Assembly (NCBI GenBank): GCA_040954595.2
Contig: CM082587.2
Span: 11,966,001 to 12,030,000, forward strand
DNA: 64,000 bases
From: Balanoglossus misakiensis
Lineage: Eukaryota > Hemichordata
Direction of reading: 5' to 3'
In this document: positions 10,519 to 20,700 of the stretch, piece after piece
How positions within the stretch are numbered: position 1 is the first letter of the stretch
How the letters are laid out: each line of letters begins with the position of its first letter
The notes under the pieces: generated by a model
Database searches by the model: none
Seen by the model: only the letters and a program-made list of their open reading frames with translations
What the model was told of the DNA's origin: nothing
Made by a program: the position numbers and the translations under genes

Positions 10519-11845
10519 ATGGCTAGCTGGCGCAGGAAGAGACAAGGCAATGTGCGGTCTGTAATCAACGAACGGCACCGCTCAGTTCAGTGTCCCTTTC
10601 TTCAAAAGTGGATCGGTGAGCAATTGGTATTTTCAGGTCGTTCAGAGGATGAAGTCCAGTCCAGTACTGTATTTGAGAGCTACAAATGTTGGGTTGAAAA
10701 CTATTCGTCGGCGGACAATCAAGTAATGATTATGGTTACTAAAGCTCGATTTTTCAAGGTGAGAATGATCGCATTTTTCTTCCCCCCCCCCCTCCCTCCC
10801 CCAAGGGACTCGTTTTCTGTCTCTTTTAAACCTGTAACTTAACGAAAAGGAAGTTTTTCACATATCTCTTTGTTGACACTATAGCAATTTGGAGCGCGGA
10901 TGCTTCAAGAGAATAGCGTTACCAAATCAAAGTCGGCCGGGGTTAATATTTATAGAGGTGTTCGTCTGAAAGCTGGTTCGCGAAGAATCTCAACGGGGAA
11001 ACCTGAGCACAGTGTACTTCAGACCAGGGCAAGGGCATTTCTTGATGACGCCAGCGTGACCGTTCCGATCGAGGTAAGAATGGTGTTTTGTTTGGACTAG
11101 GACAATAGAACGTTGCAATGAGTGTGTCAATGGGTGTCCAAGTGCAAACGTGGTCGGCTTCTGTCCACAAATGCCATTAATTTTAGGCAGGATTTATAAA
11201 ATTGTCAATGAAGAATACAAAAATGAAAAACAATAGTTAATAGCAAACGGGTAGGATTGCAAGGGCTTGTAAAACGGTACACACTGTACCAGGAAGTTTG
11301 CAACACTAATGAAGAATGTATATGATATATTTAGGTGAGAACTGTTCGCGATCGCCGGGACGCAGGACGGTGCGCGTTTTCGACGAGGGATCTTCAAGCC
11401 TGGAACGTCGTCTGCGAATACCGGGGCACGGTTATTAGCGTTGAAGAAGCTAGTCGGCGTGATGAACTTTACAGGGCAGAGGGGAAACGACCACGCATGT
11501 TTCATCTCTACATTGGAAAGAGACACGTTGTGTGAGTGTATCACTTAGTCGAATATATGGTCATATATTGCAAAGCATCTGTCGAAATAGAAAACGTAAT
11601 ATTGTCTATATTTTCCTCATTAACGCAGCATTGACGGATACGATGTCCCAGCCGGTGAAGAAAATTTAGCGGGCCTAATAAATCACAGTCAGCAGAACGC
11701 CAACTTGGTACCGGTTCGGATCGGAGAGCGCCTGGTTTTCTTTGCAACCAGGAATCTTTGTCAGGGAGTAGAGCTTTTGTATGATTACGGTGACGGGGGT
11801 GAAGAGGATTTCTTCAGTGGTTCTCAAACTTTTCCTGAAAATTAA
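10519..11845 (+). CDS. KMT5A (SET8)-like SET-domain protein with N-terminal winged-helix-like domain, 4 exons (280 aa), copy 1
   Basis: Exons 10519-10758, 10885-11073, 11335-11531 and 11629-11845 join in phases 0, 0 and 2 at good sites (AAG/GTGAGA, GAG/GTAAGA, TGT/GTGAGT; acceptors TATAG, TTTAG, CGCAG). The last 130 residues are a SET domain: a GRCAFSTRD start (154-162), CEYRGTVIS (170-178), LINHS (225-229, SAM-binding NHS) and ELLYDYGD (257-264, the KMT5A-type end of the domain). KMT5A monomethylates histone H4 Lys20; that substrate is assumed by similarity. The usual GxG near the SAM pocket is GRC here. Residues 25-109 follow the pattern of the C-terminal winged helix of D5-like viral primase-helicases (FLQKWI, FESYKCWVE, FFKQFGARML, YRGVRLK), which is unusual before a SET domain. 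No post-SET cysteines are present. Confidence 0.8.
10782..10802 (-). other. C-rich tract in intron 1 (G-quadruplex potential on the minus strand)
   Basis: Eleven C, then T, CCC, T and five C, lying just after the exon 1 splice donor of the SET gene. The complementary strand could form a G-quadruplex. The tract has the same length in cassette 2. Confidence 0.5.
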
Positions 11846-12753
11846 GGCATTAACACATCAACGCTTCGGGATGTCGTAACGGCGGCAAGGCGGGGGGGGG
11901 GGGGGGGGGGGCGTGAAAATGTTTGTATCAGGAACAAAATTCCCGTGCAAATCACCTTGATCCGGGTGGGTGGACTATTCGCGACAAATGTTGAAATCAT
12001 ACAAAGCATTTTACTTAATTAACCCATTTTTTTCATTTATTTGTTTACAGTTTACAACGTCATAGAGAAGTTGAACTAGAGACTGGATCAGCGTGGGTGA
12101 CACCATAGTACACCAATGTTTTCTTCAGTTTGATTCAATTGTAATTTAAAACTGAGATTGCCTAACGCTTTCCCAGATTTTTTTAACCACTGAGAAACTG
12201 TGGGTTTTTTTCTGGGTTTTGGTGCGAGGTGATCTCAGTCAGTGGTGTTAATTTAATTAATCATTTTCTTTTCCTATTTACGTCGACTGAAATGTATTTT
12301 GATAGGTGATAGTCATACCATAAAAAAATCTTACGGCGCGACTGCCAAAATGTACATTTATTTGTCCGTTCCAAGTTATTTTGTGTATGTGTGATGGGTG
12401 CCGGTGACTGTGCAGGGTTGATTTCCCTAGAGCGACTGTTATATTCGTTTTCCAACGATGATGAATTTACATGTTATTTGCTTGGCATTTTGACGCAGAG
12501 ACACTTCTGAAAACACAAACCTATTAATTATGCCACGGGTGTAAATTGATCACATTAAAAGAGGCTTTAGACGTTTGCCGCGAGCTCCTGGTGGGCAGAA
12601 TCTTGTCAGCCCAAATTTGACTATAAGTACATAGCCAATGATGTGACGCTCTCCCACATCCTTCGCCGCGCCTTTTCGCTGATTTACAGCATCTTGCGTA
12701 AACACTGTCATTTGATCTTGCTTGGCAGAAGTCAACTTGCTCTATACTACATT
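11846..12753 (+). other. Non-coding spacer between SET and endonuclease genes
   Basis: Contains a run of 20 G (11892-11911; 19 in cassette 2), then a pyrimidine-rich tract ending TTTGTTTACAG at 12050, which is a strong splice acceptor with no obvious coding exon after it (an in-frame stop follows within five codons). An ATTAAA at 12554-12559 could serve as a poly(A) signal for the SET gene. No protein-like frame is supported. Confidence 0.45.
12622..12639 (+). promoter_or_regulatory. Possible promoter elements of the endonuclease gene
   Basis: TATAAG at 12622 and CCAAT at 12635-12639 lie about 130 bp ahead of the endonuclease ATG. Their order is the reverse of the usual one, so this is a weak call. 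Confidence 0.2.
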
Positions 12754-14063
12754 ATGGCGGCCAAGCTCAACTGCATATCAGATAATGCCAAGGAGCGTTT
12801 GAGAGGCATCCTCGCCAGAAGGAGTCGCGTTTCCGGTGACTGTGTGCTCTGGACGGGTGCAGCTTGTCGAAACGGCTATGGCTCTATTACGTTCAGAGAT
12901 GAGAACACTCTAACCGCCTATGTCCATCACATTGCACTCCTAATTAACGGAGTGCAATTGGTGGGCAGGCGGTTAGAGTGTTCTCATCTTTGCAACGAAA
13001 AGCTATGCATCCGCCCAGAGCACATTGTCCAGGAAACGCGACTCCTAAACATTTCACGAAAGACGTGCTTTAAATCCCCAAAAGGGGAGTGTCACCACGA
13101 TCCCAGGTGCCTAAGGTGAGTAATCCTCTTCTCATTTGATATGTATTGTGTGACCCTGCAGTTGAAACGCTTTCATCAATAATTTGCGGCGCGTGGGTAA
13201 TCTCGGTGTTATTGACAATGCAGCCGGCCCAAACATTTTTAAATTAACACTGTTTCTGACTGTATTAACGAAATGTCCAATTTGCAAGTAGCCTATAGAC
13301 AACCCTTTTGAATGAGTTTTGTCTCGTTGAGATTTTATACATAAGGAACAATCTAGATTTATTTTAGAAGACACTGTTCTTTTAAAACAGCTAGCATAAT
13401 ACAGCTAAATTTCGGAATTTCCGGACAATTTTCGGAATTCCTTTTAAATTTGAGAAATTTTTCATCAGATATAAGTGTTACTATTTATTGGACATGTTTT
13501 TATCATTGTTTACTTTTTAAGGTCATTCTCATCCCCCCCCCCCCCCCAAAAAAAAAGCCGCTTTAGGCTTCATGTTCAGTAAAAAATCTGGAAAGTTCAG
13601 CTGAATTTTACACTGATCACACATTTTTGGGAAGGTCTGGCGCAAAATAAAGGATGACAAATGTAAATCTAATGTCACATTTGTAAACCTCTAAGTATTG
13701 TACACTCATTCTATTAAGTATATGCAAATAGTACGGATAATTTTTTCGGAATGTGGAATTCCGAAATTAGTTCGGAACGTGTTAGCAGTGAAGAGATCAC
13801 CACTGAGGGTTGGAAGGCCTTGCCAGAAATTAACGCGTAAAGTACGCCCTCACAGGCCATGTAAACAAGGTCAAATAAGGCCGTCTGGCAAACGAATGAT
13901 TAATTCAACGCGCCATTTGAGCCGAGCTGAGTTGGTCTGAGTTGCGTATCACACAGACTTAGGCTGAATGTCAGTGGAGTAACCAGTCCGTTTTAGATTT
14001 ACCAATGATGTGAATTTAATTTCTTCACCCAGAAAAACAGAACACAACTTGTCTGCAACATGA
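12754..14063 (+). CDS. His-Me-finger zinc-binding endonuclease, I-PpoI-like (about 130 aa, 2 exons), copy 1
   Basis: The core motif ECSHLCNEKLCIRPEHI (residues 75-91) followed by LLNISR (97-102) and four more Cys/His (Cys105, Cys113, His115, Cys119) is that of I-PpoI-type homing endonucleases. By analogy His78 is the general base, Asn99 the metal ligand, and Cys30/Cys80/Cys85/His90 plus Cys105/Cys113/His115/Cys119 bind two zincs. DCVLWTG with NGYGS (29-44) is the usual start of the fold. I use the ATG at 12754; the frame is open upstream only from GTG. A perfect donor AAG/GTGAGT at 13115 and an acceptor at 14032 would add RKTEHNLSAT and a stop; without splicing the protein ends after 121 residues. 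A long palindrome spans codons 48-79. Confidence 0.75.
12897..12989. repeat. Nested inverted repeat inside the endonuclease coding sequence, copy 1
   Basis: The outer arms are perfect over 23 bp (12897-12919 and 12967-12989). Inside them lies a perfect 10-bp pair (12931-12940 and 12949-12958) with an 8-base loop. The RNA or single-stranded DNA could fold as one long hairpin. The right arm encodes the catalytic RRLECSHL stretch; the left arm encodes RDENTLTAY. Confidence 0.95.
13116..14032 (+). other. Putative intron of the endonuclease gene
   Basis: Starts GTGAGT and ends in TTCTTCACCCAG. It contains a C15-A9 tract (13533-13556; 17 C and 8 A in cassette 2) and TTCGGAATTCC-type inverted repeats near 13405-13440 and 13745-13770. 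No coding sequence is recognised. Confidence 0.45.
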
Positions 14064-14104
14064 TGCTGGAGGTGACACATGACAGAGAAGTGGATCCGCG
14101 TTGT

Positions 14105-14436
14105 CAACACAGATGCCAGCATTCAAAAGGGGAGTGCCACCTGCTAAAATCAACTCATCTGCTGTTGGCCCATTTTACCTGTGGCAACTGTTCAGAGGAG
14201 ACAACGTTTATTCCGTGCAAGCCAACACGCAATGTTGGGGTCTACCTGTCAACACAGATGCAAGCATTCATGTGAGTGAGTATCAGGACTGACCTTGTTT
14301 TGCTGAATAATTCATAATGCCTATTTTAGAATTCTTAGAGGCATTTGGAGTTCATTGCCTGGTCAACCAAACTACACCCCTTAACAGCTGAAACAAAATG
14401 CGTATTGTGTTCATTCATTCATTGCTTCAATATATA
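14105..14436 (+). repeat. Relict, diverged satellite monomer at the cassette right end, copy 1
   Basis: Follows the satellite order with many substitutions: CACAGATGCCAGCATTCA; a piece resembling CAAAGAGCTTGGCACCTG; AACTCATCTGCTGT-GGCC; a second CACAGATGC-AGCATTCATG with GTGAGTGAG; then CTATTTTAGAATTCTTAG, GGAG-TCATTGCCTGGTCA and TTCATTCATTCATTGC--CAATATAT. It lacks the 173-bp insertion and keeps GAATTC (14329-14334), as does only one satellite monomer junction in the window (36354). It is probably an old copy of the ancestral short monomer. Confidence 0.8.
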
Positions 14437-14437
14437 T

Positions 14438-14699
14438 AGGCAACATGAGTATCAAGTAGCACTATTTGTTTACGATTGTATTCATGAAAACTTCCCACTA
14501 ACAATTCCACAGTTAATATTGAACACATTTATCCAACAAGGTCAAAAGAAAAAGGGAATCTTCTGGTTCCAAAATACGCCACAAATGTGGGTCAACATAC
14601 AGTGAAATATTATGGTGCTCAAATATGCAACATATCAAATCTGTCTCATCAAAGTCATGCTTTAAAAAAGAATTGAAAAGGTATTATTTATCCATTTGA
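14438..14699 (+). pseudogene. Decayed LINE reverse-transcriptase C-terminal fragment, copy 1
   Basis: Read across frames, this region gives HEYQVALFVYDCIHENFPL, then HTVKYYGAQICNISNL, then FKKELKRYYLSI and a stop. That order (LQ--LF-Y-----LP, R-S--YYGA-IWN, FK--LK-YLLS) is typical of the C-terminus of non-LTR retrotransposon polymerases of invertebrates. At least two frame changes show it is dead. No poly(A) tail or target-site duplication is seen. It lies between the relict satellite monomer and the start of the living satellite. Confidence 0.6.
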
Positions 14700-14750
14700 C
14701 TGCTGTATTTTCAGAAGGAAAACAAACTGAATTTGGTTTTTCATGTACAA

Positions 14751-17700
14751 ATATTTTCTGTAAAATAGACATTTAATTGGCAAGCCGTCCTGCATCAATT
14801 ATTAATTGTGTACATGCACTAAAGCGCCCTCACTGCTGGGTGTGTTGTATGGTCTTTAACCCTGTTTCAAATTAGAGTACTTTCTGCAATTTCAAGACAG
14901 ATCTTACGTGCCATTGGAGAGCTCCATTGACTGGTCATTCATACTGTTTTCATTCATTCATTGCGGCATCAATATATTTTATGTATTCTAGCCAAAGAGC
15001 TTGGCACCTGTTGAAATGAACTCATCTGCTGTGGGCCAGTTTATTGGTGGCAGTTGAGCTGAGGAGAGCACCTTCCTTCCCGGCACGCCACCAAGTAAAG
15101 TTCCACGCCGCCCACCACAGATGCCAGCATTCATTCATGCGAGTGAGTGTAATTGCAAATTTGCCTATTCTAGATCTGTAATGGAAATGGAGAAAGTACC
15201 TTATATTTTCTGTAAAATAGACATTTAATTGGCAAGCCGTCCTGCATCAATTATTAATTGTGTACATGCACTAAAGCGCCCTCACTGCTGGGTGTGTTGT
15301 ATGGTCTTTAACCCTGTTTCAAATTAGAGTACTTTCTGCAATTTCAAGACAGATCTTACGTGCCATTGGAGAGCTCCATTGACTGGTCATTCATACTGTT
15401 TTCATTCATTCATTGCGGCATCAATATATTTTATCTATTCTAGCCAAAGAGCTTGGCACCTGTTGAAATGAACTCATCTGCTGTGGGCCAGTTTATTGGT
15501 GGCAGTTGAGCTGAGGAGAGCACCTTCCTTCCCGGCACGCCACCAAGTAAAGTTCCACGCCGCCCACCACAGATGCCAGCATTCATTCATGCGAGTGAGT
15601 GTAATTGCAAATTTGCCTATTCTAGAATTACGTGCCATTGGAGAGCTCCATTGACTGGTCATTCATACTGTTTTCATTCATTCATTGCGGCATCAATATA
15701 TTTTATCTATTCTAGCCAAAGAGCTTGGCACCTGTTGAAATGAACTCATCTGCTGTGGGCCAGTTTATTGGTGGCAGTTGAGCTGAGGAGAGCACCTTCC
15801 TTCCCGGCACGCCACCAAGTAAAGTTCCACGCCGCCCACCACAGATGCCAGCATTCATTCATGCGAGTGAGTGTAATTGCAAATTTGCCTATTCTAGATC
15901 TGTAATGGAAATGGAGAAAGTACCTTATATTTTCTGTAAAATAGACATTTAATTGGCAAGCCGTCCTGCATCAATTATGAATTGTGTACATGCACTAAAG
16001 CGCCCTCACTGCTGGGTGTGTTGTATGGTCTTTAACCCTGTTTCAAATTAGAGTACTTTCTGCAATTTCAAGACAGATCTTACGTGCCATTGGAGAGCTC
16101 CATTGACTGGTCATTCATACTGTTTTCATTCATTCATTGCGGCATCAATATATTTTATCTATTCTAGCCAAAGAGCTTGGCACCTGTTGAAATGAACTCA
16201 TCTGCTGTGGGCCAGTTTATTGGTGGCAGTTGAGCTGAGGAGAGCACCTTCCTTCCCGGCACGCCACCAAGTAAAGTTCCACGCCGCCCACCACAGATGC
16301 CAGCATTCATTCATGCGAGTGAGTGTAATTGCAAATTTGCCTATTCTAGAATCTTACGTGCCATTGGAGAGCTCCATTGACTGGTCATTCATACTGTTTT
16401 CATTCATTCATTGCGGCATCAATATATTTTATCTATTCTAGCCAAAGAGCTTGGCACCTGTTGAAATGAACTCATCTGCTGTGGGCCAGTTTATTGGTGG
16501 CAGTTGAGCTGAGGAGAGCACCTTCCTTCCCGGCACGCCACCAAGTAAAGTTCCACGCCGCCCACCACAGATGCCAGCATTCATTCATGCGAGTGAGTGT
16601 AATTGCAAATTTGCCTATTCTAGATCTGTAATGGAAATGGAGAAAGTACCTTATATTTTCTGTAAAATAGACATTTAATTGGCAAGCCGTCCTGCATCAA
16701 TTATTAATTGTGTACATGCACTAAAGCGCCCTCACTGCTGGGTGTGTTGTATGGTCTTTAACCCTGTTTCAAATTAGAGTACTTTCTGCAATTTCAAGAC
16801 AGATCTTACGTGCCATTGGAGAGCTCCATTGACTGGTCATTCATACTGTTTTCATTCATTCATTGCGGCATCAATATATTTTATCTATTCTAGCCAAAGA
16901 GCTTGGCACCTGTTGAAATGAACTCATCTGCTGTGGGCCAGTTTATTGGTGGCAGTTGAGCTGAGAAGAGCACCTTCCTTCCCGGCACGCCACCAAGTAA
17001 AGTTCCACGCCGCCCACCACAGATGCCAGCATTCATTCATGCGAGTGAGTGTAATTGCAAATTTGCCTATTCTAGATCTGTAATGGAAATGGAGAAAGTA
17101 CCTTATATTTTCTGTAAAATAGACATTTAATTGGCAAGCCGTCCTGCATCAATTATGAATTGTGTACATGCACTAAAGCGCCCTCACTGCTGGGTGTGTT
17201 GTATGGTCTTTAACCCTGTTTCAAATTAGAGTACTTTCTGCAATTTCAAGACAGATCTTACGTGCCATTGGAGAGCTCCATTGACTGGTCATTCATACTG
17301 TTTTCATTCATTCATTGCGGCATCAATATATTTTATCTATTCTAGCCAAAGAGCTTGGCACCTGTTGAAATGAACTCATCTGCTGTGGGCCAGTTTATTG
17401 GTGGCAGTTGAGCTGAGGAGAGCACCTTCCTTCCCGGCACGCCACCAAGTAAAGTTCCACGCCGCCCACCACAGATGCCAGCATTCATTCATGCGAGTGA
17501 GTGTAATTGCAAATTTGCCTATTCTAGATCTGTAATGGAAATGGAGAAAGTACCTTATATTTTCTGTAAAATAGACATTTAATTGGCAAGCCGTCCTGCA
17601 TCAATTATGAATTGTGTACATGCACTAAAGCGCCCTCACTGCTGGGTGTGTTGTATGGTCTTTAACCCTGTTTCAAATTAGAGTACTTTCTGCAATTTCA

Positions 17701-20700
17701 AGACAGATCTTACGTGCCATTGGAGAGCTCCATTGACTGGTCATTCATACTGTTTTCATTCATTCATTGCGGCATCAATATATTTTATCTATTCTAGCCA
17801 AAGAGCTTGGCACCTGTTGAAATGAACTCATCTGCTGTGGGCCAGTTTATTGGTGGCAGTTGAGCTGAGGAGAGCACCTTCCTTCCCGGCACGCCACCAA
17901 GTAAAGTTCCACGCCGCCCACCACAGATGCCAGCATTCATTCATGCGAGTGAGTGTAATTGCAAATTTGCCTATTCTAGATCTGTAATGGAAATGGAGAA
18001 AGTACCTTATATTTTCTGTAAAATAGACATTTAATTGGCAAGCCGTCCTGCATCAATTATGAATTGTGTACATGCACTAAAGCGCCCTCACTGCTGGGTG
18101 TGTTGTATGGTCTTTAACCCTGTTTCAAATTAGAGTACTTTCTGCAATTTCAAGACAGATCTTACGTGCCATTGGAGAGCTCCATTGACTGGTCATTCAT
18201 ACTGTTTTCATTCATTCATTGCGGCATCAATATATTTTATCTATTCTAGCCAAAGAGCTTGGCACCTGTTGAAATGAACTCATCTGCTGTGGGCCAGTTT
18301 ATTGGTGGCAGTTGAGCTGAGGAGAGCACCTTCCTTCCCGGCACGCCACCAAGTAAAGTTCCACGCCGCCCACCACAGATGCCAGCATTCATTCATGCGA
18401 GTGAGTGTAATTGCAAATTTGCCTATTCTAGATCTGTAATGGAAATGGAGAAAGTACCTTATATTTTCTGTAAAATAGACATTTAATTGGCAAGCCGTCC
18501 TGCATCAATTATGAATTGTGTACATGCACTAAAGCGCCCTCACTGCTGGGTGTGTTGTATGGTCTTTAACCCTGTTTCAAATTAGAGTACTTTCTGCAAT
18601 TTCAAGACAGATCTTACGTGCCATTGGAGAGCTCCATTGACTGGTCATTCATACTGTTTTCATTCATTCATTGCGGCATCAATATATTTTATCTATTCTA
18701 GCCAAAGAGCTTGGCACCTGTTGAAATGAACTCATCTGCTGTGGGCCAGTTTATTGGTGGCAGTTGAGCTGAGAAGAGCACCTTCCTTCCCGGCACGCCA
18801 CCAAGTAAAGTTCCACGCCGCCCACCACAGATGCCAGCATTCATTCATGCGAGTGAGTGTAATTGCAAATTTGCCTATTCTAGAATCTTACGTGCCATTG
18901 GAGAGCTCCATTGACTGGTCATTCATACTGTTTTCATTCATTCATTGCGGCATCAATATATTTTATCTATTCTAGCCAAAGAGCTTGGCACCTGTTGAAA
19001 TGAACTCATCTGCTGTGGGCCAGTTTATTGGTGGCAGTTGAGCTGAGGAGAGCACCTTCCTTCCCGGGACGCCACCAAGTAAAGTTCCACGCCGCCCACC
19101 ACAGATGCCAGCATTCATTCATGCGAGTGAGTGTAATTGCAAATTTGCCTATTCTAGATTCTTACGTGCCATTGGAGAGCTCCATTGACTGGTCATTCAT
19201 ACTGTTTTCATTCATTCATTGCGGCATCAATATATTTTATCTATTCTAGCCAAAGAGCTTGGCACCTGTTGAAATGAACTCATCTGCTGTGGGCCAGTTT
19301 ATTGGTGGCAGTTGAGCTGAGGAGAGCACCTTCCTTCCCGGCACGCCACCAAGTAAAGTTCCACGCCGCCCACCACAGATGCCAGCATTCATTCATGCGA
19401 GTGAGTGTAATTGCAAATTTGCCTATTCTAGATCTGTAATGGAAATGGAGAAAGTACCTTATATTTTCTGTAAAATAGACATTTAATTGGCAAGCCGTCC
19501 TGCATCAATTATTAATTGTGTACATGCACTAAAGCGCCCTCACTGCTGGGTGTGTTGTATGGTCTTTAACCCTGTTTCAAATTAGAGTACTTTCTGCAAT
19601 TTCAAGACAGATCTTACGTGCCATTGGAGAGCTCCATTGACTGGTCATTCATACTGTTTTCATTCATTCATTGCGGCATCAATATATTTTATCTATTCTA
19701 GCCAAAGAGCTTGGCACCTGTTGAAATGAACTCATCTGCTGTGGGCCAGTTTATTGGTGGCAGTTGAGCTGAGGAGAGCACCTTCCTTCCCGGCACGCCA
19801 CCAAGTAAAGTTCCACGCCGCCCACCACAGATGCCAGCATTCATTCATGCGAGTGAGTGTAATTGCAAATTTGCCTATTCTAGAATTACGTGCCATTGGA
19901 GAGCTCCATTGACTGGTCATTCATACTGTTTTCATTCATTCATTGCGGCATCAATATATTTTATCTATTCTAGCCAAAGAGCTTGGCACCTGTTGAAATG
20001 AACTCATCTGCTGTGGGCCAGTTTATTGGTGGCAGTTGAGCTGAGGAGAGCACCTTCCTTCCCGGCACGCCACCAAGTAAAGTTCCACGCCGCCCACCAC
20101 AGATGCCAGCATTCATTCATGCGAGTGAGTGTAATTGCAAATTTGCCTATTCTAGATCTGTAATGGAAATGGAGAAAGTACCTTATATTTTCTGTAAAAT
20201 AGACATTTAATTGGCAAGCCGTCCTGCATCAATTATGAATTGTGTACATGCACTAAAGCGCCCTCACTGCTGGGTGTGTTGTATGGTCTTTAACCCTGTT
20301 TCAAATTAGAGTACTTTCTGCAATTTCAAGACAGATCTTACGTGCCATTGGAGAGCTCCATTGACTGGTCATTCATACTGTTTTCATTCATTCATTGCGG
20401 CATCAATATATTTTATCTATTCTAGCCAAAGAGCTTGGCACCTGTTGAAATGAACTCATCTGCTGTGGGCCAGTTTATTGGTGGCAGTTGAGCTGAGGAG
20501 AGCACCTTCCTTCCCGGCACGCCACCAAGTAAAGTTCCACGCCGCCCACCACAGATGCCAGCATTCATTCATGCGAGTGAGTGTAATTGCAAATTTGCCT
20601 ATTCTAGATCTGTAATGGAAATGGAGAAAGTACCTTATATTTTCTGTAAAATAGACATTTAATTGGCAAGCCGTCCTGCATCAATTATGAATTGTGTACA

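Larger units (their letters stand above)
6605..14750. mobile_element. Gene cassette, copy 1 (candidate composite selfish element)
   Basis: Block of low-copy sequence between satellite arrays. It contains a split transposase-like gene pair, a SET-domain gene, a His-Me-finger endonuclease gene, a relict satellite monomer and a LINE remnant. It recurs at 24526-32671, 45162-53307 and (start only) 63083-64000, always with the same junctions. The left junction lies within the shared part of a monomer (after AAAGTTCCACG) and the right junction within the long-monomer-specific segment (at ATATTTTCTG). The two ends share no inverted repeat that I can see and no target-site duplication, so the block may spread by amplification with the satellite rather than by cut and paste. 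Calling it a mobile element is inference from gene content. Confidence 0.5.

Noticed and set aside
11194-11544. 116-codon minus-strand frame over SET exon 3
   Set aside because: Antisense of a well-supported exon; no independent motif.
14060-14275. Cys/His-rich 71-codon frame downstream of the endonuclease gene, at first suggestive of a zinc finger
   Set aside because: It overlaps the relict satellite monomer and the putative second exon in another frame. The Cys/His spacing matches no family I know.
6605-14750. Terminal inverted repeats defining the cassette as a classic DNA transposon
   Set aside because: I compared the two ends by eye in both orientations and found no matching termini.
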